A stretch of 64,000 bases of DNA from contig OZ038472.1 of NCBI GenBank assembly GCA_964036295.1, forward strand, positions 62,001 through 126,000, given 5' to 3'. Shown piece after piece: positions 24,490 through 34,953 of the stretch (its first letter is position 1; every line of letters begins with the position of its first letter). This stretch comes from Plumapathes pennacea (lineage: Eukaryota; Cnidaria; Anthozoa; Antipatharia; Myriopathidae). Both the position numbers and the translations under genes were made by a program. The notes under the pieces are model-generated. The model did no database searches, was not told the origin of the DNA, and was given only the letters and a program-made list of their open reading frames with translations.

Positions 24490-24990
24490 TTAGGTCCTAA
24501 ACCTTCAACTCCTCCCCAAACTCCACAGACTTCAACTCTTCCCCAAACTCCAAAGACATCAACCCCTCACCCCACCCTCTAGACCCCAACCCCTCACCCC
24601 AACCTCTAGACCCAACCCCTCACCCCAACCTCTAGACCCCAACCCCTCACCCCAACCTCTAGACCCCAACCCCTCACCCCACCTTCTAGACCCAACCCCT
24701 CACCCCACCCTCTAGACCCCAACCCCTCACCCCACCTTCTAGACCCAACCCCTCACCCCACCCTCTAGACCCCAACCCCTCACCCCACCCTCTAGACCCC
24801 AACCCCTCCCCCCACCCTCTAGACCCAACCCCTCCCCCCACCCTCTAGACCCCAACCCCTAGACCCAACCCCTCACCCCACCCTCTAGACCCAACCCCTC
24901 ACCCCAACCCACCTTTCACCCCAACCTCTAGACCCCAACCCCTCACCCCAACCCTTCACCCCACCCTCTAGACCCAACCCCTCACCGTTG
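24490..24990. repeat. C-rich minisatellite at the left of the hinge
   Basis: Units of about 26-27 bp based on 'ccccaacccctcacccca' and 'ccctctaga' are repeated about 18 times, preceded by related 'cttcaactcctccccaaactcc' units. The opposite strand is G-rich and could form G-quadruplexes. A related array in the opposite orientation lies at 26190-26515. Confidence 0.9.
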
Positions 24991-25045
24991 AGCTTGGGGG
25001 GATTTTTTGGGGGAGAGAAATTTAAACTGGGGGGTGAGAGTAATT

Positions 25046-26127
25046 AGAGTGAGACTTAGTACTTTTTTTGAGAAGTGAGACTTAGTACTTTTTTTGAAAA
25101 GTGAGACTTAGTACTTTTTTTGAAAAGTGAGACTTAGTACTTTTTTTGAAAAGTGAGACTTAGTACTTTTTTTGAAAAGTGAGACTTAGTACTTTTTTTG
25201 AAAAGTGAGACTTAGTACTTTTTTTGAAAAGTGAGACTTAGTACTTTTTTTGAAAAGTGAGACTTAGTACTTTTTTTGAAAAGTGAGACTTAGTACTTTT
25301 TTTGAAAAGTGAGACTTAGTACTTTTTTTGAAAAGTGACACTTAGTACTTTTTTTGAAAAGTGACACTTAGTACTTTTTTTGAAAAGTGACACTTAGTAC
25401 TTTTTTTGAAAAGTGACACTTAGTACTTTTTTTGAAAAGTGACACTTAGTACTTTTTTTGAAAAGTGACACTTAGTACTTTTTTTGAAAAGTGACACTTA
25501 GTACTTTTTTTGAAAAGTGACACTTAGTACTTTTTTTTTGAAAAGTGACACTTAGTACTTTTTTTTTGAAAAGTGACACTTAGTACTTTTTTTTTGAAAA
25601 GTGACACTTAGTACTTTTTTTTTGAAAAGTGACACTTAGTACTTTTTTTTTGAAAAGTGACACTTAGTACTTTTTTTTTGAAAAGTGACACTTAGTACTT
25701 TTTTTTTGAAAAGTGACACTTAGTACTTTTTTTTTGAAAAGTGACACTTAGTACTTTTTTTTTGAAAAGTGACACTTAGTACTTTTTTTTTGAAAAGTGA
25801 CACTTAGTACTTTTTTTTTTGAAAAGTGACACTTAGTACTTTTTTTTTTGAAAAGTGACACTTAGTACTTTTTTTTTTGAAAAGTGACACTTAGTACTTT
25901 TTTTTTTGAAAAGTGACACTTAGTACTTTTTTTTTTGAAAAGTGACACTTAGTACTTTTTTTTTTGAAAAGTGACACTTAGTACTTTTTTTTTTGAAAAG
26001 TGACACTTAGTACTTTTTTTTTTGAAAAGTGACACTTAGTACTTTTTTTTTTGAAAAGTGACACTTAGTACTTTTTTTTTTGAAAAGTGACACTTAGTAC
26101 TTTTTTTTTTGAAAAGTGACACTTAGC
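25046..26127. repeat. About 39 copies of a 26-29-bp minisatellite at the hinge centre
   Basis: The unit is 'gtgacacttagtact', a T run, and 'gaaaa'. The first units (25072-25325) read 'gagact' with T7. The next read 'gacact' with T7 to about 25520, then T9 to about 25800, then T10 to the end at 26127. It is absent from both arms and is followed by 'gcgtgtttgatactg'. Confidence 0.95.
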
Positions 26128-26189
26128 GTGTTTGATACTGTACAATAAAATCACACTTGCAAACTTTGTTATTATTTTATTGGTTTACT

Positions 26190-26515
26190 TTGATGTACAG
26201 ATGATAAACTCTTGCGGGTGAGATAGGACTTGGAGCGAGGTGTTAAAGTCTGGGGGTGGGGTGAGATGAGGTGTTAAAGTCTGGGGGGTGGGGTGAGATG
26301 AGGAGTTGGAGCGAGGTGTTAAAGTCTGGGGGGTGAGATGAGGAGTTGGAGAGTGGAGCGAGGTGTTAAAGTCTGGGGGGTGGGGTGAGATGAGGAGTTG
26401 GAGCGAGGTGTTAAAGTCTGGGGGTGGGGTAAGATGAGGAGTTGGAGAGTGGAGCGAGGTGTTAAAGTCTGTGGGGGTGGGGTGAGATGAGGAGTTGGAG
26501 AGTGGGGGGAGGTGT
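26190..26515. repeat. G-rich minisatellite at the right of the hinge
   Basis: Units of 'gttaaagtctgggggtgggg' plus 'tgagatgaggagttggagcgaggt' recur about seven times. They are the opposite-strand counterpart of the C-rich units at 24490-24990. The two minisatellites are therefore the innermost part of the inverted repeat. Confidence 0.85.
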
Positions 26516-26934
26516 GTTTGCTTGAGATTTCATTCGTCTTTATTTTGTGTAAGTGTCGCGCTAGTCTACTAAATAACAAGACATGGCGCGTATGTGTGTG
26601 TGTTGTTCGGCATGTCGTTCATTTTTATTTCAACTATAAACTCTTTGGGGTGTCGGGTGAGGTGTTTGCTTGAGATTTCATTCATCTTTATTTTGTGTAA
26701 GTGTCGCGCTAGTCTACTAAATAATAAGACATGGCGCGTATGTGTGTGTTGTTCGGCGTGTTGGTCATTTTTATTTTTAACCATGTGCAGAAAGTCTGCG
26801 CTCAAATTCTGTCTCCTCTTGTTCAGTCAGCCATTGTCAACAACAAATTCTTTATTTTCTCCTTTGCTCCCCTCCATCTTCGCAAAGTGTTTCGTCTTCC
26901 TGTGATCGAGAATTCATACACTTAACTACGAAGG

Positions 26935-27365
26935 ACAACGTGTACGCATTGCAGGAAACTTCGTACGCAAAAGAAAAAGTCACTAAAATGGCGATATAGG
27001 CCAAGACAATATTCAAGTGAACTCAACATACAACAATACATAAACAAAAACTAGCCAACGTCTTTTGAGTTGAACATTTTAAGTGTTCAAGCGCATAAAC
27101 GCGCTTTACTATTTCAACTAAATTGAAGGAAACTTCGTACGCAACAGAACAAGTAACGAAAATAGTGATGCAGACATAGAAATCATTCAACCGAACTTAA
27201 AATACAACTGTTCGAGCGCTTTGGTATCTCAAATATATTGCGGGAAACTTCGTATGCAAAAGAACAAGTCATGAAAATGGCGAAGCAGACCAAGAAATCA
27301 TTCAACGGAACTCAAAATACAACCATAACTAAGCGAAGATTACCCAACAACGTCAATTAGAGTTA
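26935..27365. repeat. Three diverged copies of a 120-180-bp unit
   Basis: The motif 'gaaacttcgtacgcaa' or '...tatgcaa', followed by 'gaacaagt' and 'aaaatggcga', recurs near 26955, 27130 and 27245, each time followed by 'ccaagacaa' or 'atcattcaac' and 'actcaaaatacaac'. The left arm has the motif once (23680-23720), so the triplication took place in the right arm. Confidence 0.6.
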
Positions 27366-27509
27366 AACATCTTAACGAGCATTATCGAACAGAAACGACT
27401 TGCACCAGTGAAGTTTATTTCTCTAAACAAAAGTAAAGTCACATACCTCGTGTGCTAATCCTACAAACGTGACCCGAAAACGAAACGAACACGATTGACG
27501 CTCAAAAAA

Positions 27510-27833
27510 TCAAAACGCAACTGTTATCCGGATAAGAAAACTCTCTGAGCGAAGCACAAATGATAAAATGTATGTACAAAGGAGACTACTTTGCAATGAA
27601 GAACTGCATTTTCGCGTAACAAACATTTCATATCTTCGAAGCACGCTGACTAAACACCCGAGAGCAGCTTTTTCCTGAATTACTAAATTAACATCTCCGC
27701 TTAACTGCTGTGCAAAACAGTCAAGAAAATACCTTTCGTTTGCTTGAAACTCCGCCACGTTATCCTTTCTGCTTTGAATCGTCAACTCAAATCTCATCTC
27801 GCACATGTTCGAGCAAAAACTACCAACATGCAA
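27510..27833 (-). CDS. Open frame of 107 codons, unknown
   Basis: An uninterrupted frame from ATG reads CEMRFELTIQSRKDNVAEF and NLVIQEKAALGCLVSVLRR. It is not low-complexity and looks protein-like, but it matches nothing I know and has no clear mirrored partner in the left arm. It may be chance or part of a degraded captured gene. Confidence 0.2.
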   Translation of the reverse strand: MHVGSFCSNMCEMRFELTIQSRKDNVAEFQANERYFLDCFAQQLSGDVNLVIQEKAALGCLVSVLRRYEMFVTRKCSSSLQSSLLCTYILSFVLRSESFLIRITVAF

Positions 27834-27989
27834 TGAATAAGTAATCCGCCAATCACAGTTGATCCGGGGTCACATGAACCACTAAAGTATGTGACCTATT
27901 GTTTGATTACGTCATATTCTTTGCATTCATTCACATCCTAATTATTCATCAAACCTATATCTAAGCAATTTTTCCATGTACTTATCGAG

Positions 27990-28070
27990 AATAGCTCAAT
28001 GGCTCAACGGGTTACTCTCAGTGTTAAGACATTGAAGGTTTGATGGTTCGAGGCTTGTCGGCGCTTCCCC
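27990..28070 (+). repeat. tRNA-derived SINE-like or tRNA-pseudogene segment
   Basis: 'tagctcaatgg' at 27992 resembles a pol III A box, and 'ggttcgaggc' at 28045 resembles a B box 53 bp downstream. The cloverleaf does not close, so this is not a functional tRNA. It lies just before the 136-bp satellite of the right arm. Confidence 0.4.
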
Positions 28071-28289
28071 CCTCCGGCATGTCCTCAATGTTCCATCATT
28101 TCTTTAATTGTTCTTCTCTCTAAGGCCCTTCGGGGCCGCCAGCAACTCAAAGTGCAACTAAAAGGAAAAGTTGGTACTTCTTCTTTTTTTTTTCTTCTTC
28201 TTAAACTTACTAACTAAAAAATGAAATCGTAAAATAAATATCGTACTAACAAAGTTCACTCTTAAACCTCCCAAAAATTTTAAACGTCA

Positions 28290-30580
28290 ACGACTAGCTT
28301 TTAAAAGGAATTACGAAAAAAAAACTAAGTGCAGAACTTATCATCGCCGATTAAAAAAAAAAAAAAGTCCACGATCTTATTCTATTTATCAGGTTCGACT
28401 TCCAAAGAAAATTCAGGATAAACAAACGACTAGCTTTTAAAAGGAACCACGAAAAAAAAACTTAGTGCAGAACTTATCATCGCCGATTAAAAAAAAAAAA
28501 AGTCCACGATCTTATTCTATTTATCAGGTTCGACTTCCAAAAAAAATTCAGGATAAACAAACGACTAGCATTTAAAAGGAACCACGAAAAAAAAAAACTT
28601 AGTGCAGAACTTATCATCGCCGATTAAAAAAAAAAAAAGTCCACGATCTTATTCTATTTATCAGGTTCGACTTCCAAAAAAAATTCAGGATAAACAAACG
28701 ACTAGCATTTAAAAGGAACCACGAAAAAAAAAAACTTAGTGCAGAACTTATCATCGCCGATTAAAAAAAAAAAAAAGTCCACGATCTTATTCTATTTATC
28801 AGGTTCGACTTCCAAAGAAAATTCAGGATAAACAAACGACTAGCTTTTAAAAGGAACCACGAAAAAAAAACTTAGTGCAGAACTTATCATCGCCGATTAA
28901 AAAAAAAAAAAGTCCACGATCTTATTCTATTTATCAGGTTCGACTTCCAAAAAAAATTCAGGATAAACAAACGACTAGCATTTAAAAGGAACCACGAAAA
29001 AAAAAAACTTAGTGCAGAACTTATCATCGCCGATTAAAAAAAAAAAAGTCCACGATCTTATTCTATTTATCAGGTTCGACTTCCAAAAAAAATTCAGGAT
29101 AAACAAACGACTAGCATTTAAAAGGAACCACGAAAAAAAAAAACTTAGTGCAGAACTTATCATCGCCGATTAAAAAAAAAAAAGTCCACGATCTTATTCT
29201 ATTTATCAGGTTCGACTTCCAAAAAAAATTCAGGATAAACAAACGACTAGCATTTAAAAGGAACCACGAAAAAAAAAAACTTAGTGCAGAACTTATCATC
29301 GCCGATTAAAAAAAAAAAAAAGTCCACGATCTTATTCTATTTATTATCAGGTTCGACTTCCAAAAAAAATTCAGGATAAACAAACGACTAGCTTTTAAAA
29401 GGAACCACGAAAAAAAAACTTAGTGCAGAACTTATCATCGCCGATTAAAAAAAAAAAAAGTCCACGATCTTATTCTATTTATCAGGTTCGACTTCCAAAA
29501 AAAATTCAGGATAAACAAACGACTAGCATTTAAAAGGAACCACGAAAAAAAAAACTTAGTGCAGAACTTATCATCGCCGATTAAAAAAAAAGTCCACGAT
29601 CTTATTCTATTTATCAGGTTCGACTTCCAAAAAAAATTCAGGATAAACAAACGACTAGCTTTTAAAAGGAACCACGAAAAAAAAACTTAGTGCAGAACTT
29701 ATCATCGCCGATTAAAAAAAAAAAAAGTCCACGATCTTATTCTATTTATCAGGTTCGACTTCCAAAAAAAATTCAGGATAAACAAACGACTAGCATTTAA
29801 AAGGAACCACGAAAAAAAAAAACTTAGTGCAGAACTTATCATCGCCGATTAAAAAAAAAAAAAGTCCACGATCTTATTCTATTTATCAGGTTCGACTTCC
29901 AAAAAAAATTCAGGATAAACAAACGACTAGCATTTAAAAGGAACCACGAAAAAAAAAACATAGTGCAGAACTTATCATCGCCGATTAAAAAAAAAGTCCA
30001 CGATCTTATTCTATTTATCAGGTTCGACTTCCAAAAAAAATTCAGGATAAACAAACGACTAGCATTTAAAAGGAACTACGCAAAAAATCTAAGTGCAGTA
30101 CATATCATCGCCGATTTAAAAAAAACGTCCACGCTCTTATTCTATTTATCAGGTTCGACTTCCAAAAAAACTCACGATAAACATGACACACAAAGATTTG
30201 AATTTAAAGAAATTTTGAAGCCAATTTTTCCGCAGACGCTTCACTTCGTTTACTCGTCCGTCACACTGGTTCGCAAATAATCAACCTCCGAAGAAAATTC
30301 ACAGTTACATGACACACAAACGACTAGCATTTAAAAGAAACTACGGAAAACAATCGAAGTGCAGTACATGTCATCGCCAATTAAAAAAAAAATCCACGAT
30401 CTTATTCTATTTATCAGGTTCGACTTCCAAAAAAAACTCACGATAAACATGACACACAAACGACTAGCATTTAAAAGAAACTACGGAAAACAATCGAAGT
30501 GCCGTACACGTCATCGCCAATTAAAAAAAAAAAAATCCACGATCTTATTCTATTGATCAGGTTCGACTTCCAAAAAACTC
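28290..30580. repeat. 136-bp A-rich satellite array
   Basis: The landmark 'gcagaacttatcatcgcc' occurs at 28331, 28467, 28603, 28741, 28877, 29013, 29150 and on to about 30100: 13-14 regular units of 136-138 bp, then two or three diverged units to 30580. Length changes are nearly all in A runs. The open frames on the minus strand are repeat artefacts. The mirrored place in the left arm has no such array. Confidence 0.95.
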
Positions 30581-30965
30581 ATAAGAAAGCTTCACTTTGT
30601 TTACTCGTCCGTCACACTGGTTCGCAAATAATCGACCTCCGAAGAAAATTCACAGTAACATGACACGGAGCGAATGAAAATCTAAACTCGACTAGTGTAA
30701 TCTTAAATAAATATGTGAAACGGTGTTCATGCATACCATAGTCCATGTTCATCCTCCTTCCGTGAACGATGTCGCCATCATCAAGAAATGTTCCATATTA
30801 TGCGCGAAGCTTTCTTGCAAATCACGTTTGCTGCGAACAGGTCGGACAAGCTCTGCGAGAAAAGAACATGTATTGGCCATAAGCTTGACTGTTCCAAACA
30901 AGTATGAAACAAAAATGGCACGTGCTAGATTCTTGTCGCAACTTTTACCAAAAAAGAATACTTAC

Positions 30966-31019
30966 CATTGAGAAACGGTGACTTTCGCTTGCTTTCGCTG
31001 CCTTCGGCTCTCCACTGTC
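30966..31019 (-). other. Chimeric exon-like segment in the right arm
   Basis: It starts after agcag like the left-arm exon at 22697 (gacagtggagagccgaagg) and ends like the left-arm exon 23364-23440 (gcgaaagtca...tctcaatg, donor gtaagt). An internal deletion has fused two exon copies while keeping both splice sites. Confidence 0.5.
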
Positions 31020-33339
31020 CTGCTAGCAAGAAAAGAACGTCCTCACTAAACGAGAATTTCACGAGCGCGAAACGTTCAGTTTACATAGCCAATACGTCTA
31101 CAGCGTTTTCAAACTAGCTAAACTGGAGCTTCGTTTCTTCTCTTTATGCACAATAAATTTAATCTCTTCTTTTCGAGCATAAATAAAACCACGCTTACCT
31201 CAAAATTAGAGTCCGAACACGTCCGTCCGTCCGTTCTGCTCGCAATTCGGGAAGCAACTGACTGAGGCGACAAAAACATATATGCAAATTGGGCATCTGC
31301 ACGGGGAATGTGCACGGTAGCAAACTATGCGTCAAAATATGCATTAAAACCGGTTTACAATAGCCTTTCAGTGGTCAAAGACTAATCACTGCAGATGCAA
31401 CGCCAATATAACAAGAGAATGCACGCATTTGTAATCGCATTCATGCGAGGTCCACACGCACAAAAAAAAAAACAAGCACTGGTGTATCAAGTCTTCTTTT
31501 GAAGTTTCTGGATAAATTTGGATGTTTTACAACTTGTATTTGTTGCTACCGGTTTCTCCAACGAGCGCTGACTAAAACAAAATGCAGTCGCATAGTCGAA
31601 ACGTTTAATTTCCGCGGTGAAAAAGAAACCTAACTGCGACTCTTACATACCTCTTCAGTGAGCGTGTTTCTTCACAATCCTCTCCTACTGGTTGCACAAT
31701 AACGGTGACAGTTTCCAGTACCCCAGCCACGGGACCCTTATTCAAACAAACAAACGGAGAACCCTTACTCAAAAAGACGAAAGGAGGACCTTCCAAAAAT
31801 AAACCAAAAAGGGGGACCCTCACTTAAAAAACAACAACAGCAACAAGATCACTCTTACGAGTTGACGAAATAGGCATCTGCAAGGGAATCTGCACGGCAG
31901 CAAAATATGTGTCAAAATATTCATTAAAACTGGTTTACAATAGCCTTTCATTGGTCAAAGACTAATCATTGCAGATGCAAGGCCAATATACCAAGAGAAT
32001 GCACGCATTTGGAATCGCATTCATGCAAGGTCCACACGCACAAAAACAAAAAACAACCACTGGTGTATCAAGTCTTCGTTTGAAGTTTCTGGATAAATTT
32101 GGATGTTTTACAACTTGTATTTGCACCGGTTTGCTCCAACGAGCGCTGACTAAAACAGAATGCGATCGCATGGTCGAAAAACAACAACAACAACAAAACA
32201 AATCAAAGGGGGCACCTACCGGTTGTGCAATGCTGGCGATGATTTCCTGCACCCAGTCCTTTTTTCCAGTCATGTTCCCCGGCCACGGCGTCCTGTGCTC
32301 AATCCTCTCGTAGAGAGCACGTCAAGATGACGGCACATCTGCAAAAAAACTGGCGACAGAAAACCGTCGCCGCCCATATCATGACAGGCACCATATGTCA
32401 TTTTCTGCGCCGTGTATTTCAGAGAGACCCTACAAAACAAAACAAACATTGCTACAGTCAGTGCGCCTATTCTGTTTTAAATTGCACAACATGCATTGTA
32501 ATCGTGTACCTCTTGCATGCGCGTATTAAAAAACAAAGAAAAAATTTAAACACACAACATGGTTCGTCAGGAAATGGTGAACTTGTCTCACAGATGCGCA
32601 TAACAAATACAGCACACGGAAACACACTTGAGGGTTTTGCAGCATCCAGGCTGATCGATCGCCATGGAGTTGTGTTATTGGAAGGATCGTGAAGTATCTG
32701 CACCGTGATTTCCTTTCTCGATGAACATCCAAACTCTTCTCCTCCGGTAAACGTCAACTGCTGCTGCTCATTGAATTTAAACGCTGTTCTGACGGCTGCA
32801 GTGAATCTAAAATCGAACGAACATCATCATAATAGGTTTTTTAACGAATCCCCGTTAGCCGGACAACTACAAGTTACTATTTGAAATGTTATAATCTTGA
32901 AAAAATTAAATAATTTAGTTATTACTCTTATCGTCGTCATCACAGTTATTAAATACAATAAGTTCAAAAGCACCGAGGCTGATGTAATCGCTCTTGTAAT
33001 AAAATATATCTTAAAAGGCAAACGGCAAAATAGACAGACAGGCAGAAAAACGGAAATAGGTCAAAAGAGCAACAAAACGCCCCTTCAGAGGAAACCGTAA
33101 CTCAACACCTGTCCAGGTAGAACCGCCAGATAACCTGCTTTAACTGTATGTTGTCGGTACTTACCCGCAGGTCTCAATAAATCTTTTCACAACCGACACT
33201 GTTTCCTTTCTGACACTTGTTGCCCACTACTGTACCCGCTTGGGAATAACGTCACGTCCACCTGATAAACAAGAGTAACAGTCAGTCAACTAATCACATT
33301 ACAGCAGACGTGGGATCAATTTCCAATCTCTAAACTAAA

Positions 33340-33930
33340 TAAAAATAATTGATAACTTTGGCAGATCTCTAGTTGCATTACCAGGATCTGAACAAGGTTG
33401 GACAACTATGATATGGACCATTTGAAATCATGGTGTTCAAGTACAAAAAAGTACAGATCGAAGCGTTCCCTGAAACTTTGGATCTTAGACCACAAGATAA
33501 AGAGAATAAAGTGCTACATTGTATAGTTAATGTGTTCATAGTATGTTCTTGATGATTGTTTTCACATAATTCTGGTTAAAAATATTGAACCACCGTTTTC
33601 ATGTTGATAAATATACAGTCACATCAAATTCTATCTAAAAAATTACCTGTTTTATACACTTGACACAATATTTCTTGATAACAACATCCTTTGCTCTGCT
33701 GCTTCAAAATATCTGGCTTTGTCTTGAGTAAAGGAACATGTAGCTAGCTGCATTGCCAGGACTAAACAAGGTTGGAAAAATATGATATGGGCCATTTGAA
33801 ATCATGGTGTGTTTTAGTAGGAAAAAGAAAAGATTGAGGCATTTCTTGAATTTGATTGTGAAGCACATTAATGATTATAGAGAGAATGAAGTGCTAGCTT
33901 GGAGATCAGTGAAGTTACAGAAGAATATCA
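33340..33930. repeat. Direct duplication of about 150 bp
   Basis: 'caaggttgga' with 'tatgatatgg' and 'ccatttgaaatcatggtg' occurs at about 33393-33432 and again at 33767-33812, with similar flanks. It lies just outside the right end of the giant inverted repeat. No coding signal was seen. Confidence 0.6.
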
Positions 33931-34953
33931 AATATAAAATTAAACCCAAGTTTGCTATACATCATACATAATATTGTGCACACACAAACACGCATGTTAT
34001 TATACACATATATATATTATTATACACAACATCTCTGTATGTTGGTTAACAACCAAGTCTTGCATAAAAGGATACTCCTTATCTTGGTCCTCTCTCATCA
34101 GTGGGTAACTGACTGGATGCCACATAGATCAAGGGAAACCTTTCCTTTCTTTATACTTAACGCAACTGAAAGAAAAGCAACAAAATGGGACATAACATCA
34201 TCATGTACTACAACTGTATAAATCGCCAGTTTCTAAGCAAGAAGAGAGTAAATGGATAAGTATCACGTATTTAAATAGAGCTAGCCAGGTCTTTCTATAA
34301 AAAGAAACTACAGTCGAACATAATGCCATTTCAAACTCGGATAATTCGAAATTGGAAATTGTTGGCCCTTGGCTAGCGGAGATGTTTTCCGTCACACCCT
34401 GGGGAAAACGCGAGGAAACTTAAACACAACCTTGATTTACAAAATAATGTTTTAACAGCAAACGATAAATTACCTGGGTGGCAAAGTGGCGTCCGATTCC
34501 CGGCTTGGAGATCTGACCCCAGCGCCGTAAGTGGGAAAAACTATGTTCCTGTGCTATATATAAATACTAGATTATCATCATTATCATTGGACACCACAAT
34601 AAAAACTTGTGGATACTCGTACTAGACCATTAAATGCTCAGTTGCATACTTGTCATTCAATTACGCACAAAAATGTTTCGATTTACTTTCTTCATTCTAT
34701 AAACGCAACAACAGGTTAGCTCTTTATACTTTAATCTCATTGCAGTTGTTGTTCTATATATATATATCAGGTTTCTTAATTACGTGTTACCGAGGTATCC
34801 GGGTAGGTTTTTGTGTCATTGAACGTGTTCCGGTATTCAGCTTTCTACTGGTAATTTAAAGTGTTTTTATGTAACGACATGTATGTAACAATATTAGATT
34901 CGTGCCCATGTACATGTTTCACTACAAACTATCACCTGTTCAAACAACAATGT
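33931..34953. other. Intergenic region, no gene seen
   Basis: AT-rich sequence with short AT tracts and a stretch near 34470-34520 that weakly resembles a tRNA-derived repeat. This may include the 3' UTR of the Argonaute gene to its right. No open frame looks coding. Confidence 0.35.

Noticed and set aside
24490-24990. Telomere or interstitial telomeric repeat, given the nearby TRF-like gene
   Set aside because: The units are 26-27-bp minisatellite, not TTAGGG arrays; the link to the telobox gene is chance.
25046-26127. CRISPR-like array
   Set aside because: Units are directly adjacent with no unique spacers; it is a minisatellite in animal DNA.
27990-28070. Functional tRNA gene
   Set aside because: A- and B-box-like motifs are present, but stems do not pair into a cloverleaf and no CCA-side acceptor stem is seen.
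28290-30140. Repeated 62-71-codon minus-strand frames as a gene family
   Set aside because: Each frame is the same 136-bp satellite unit read through its A/T runs.
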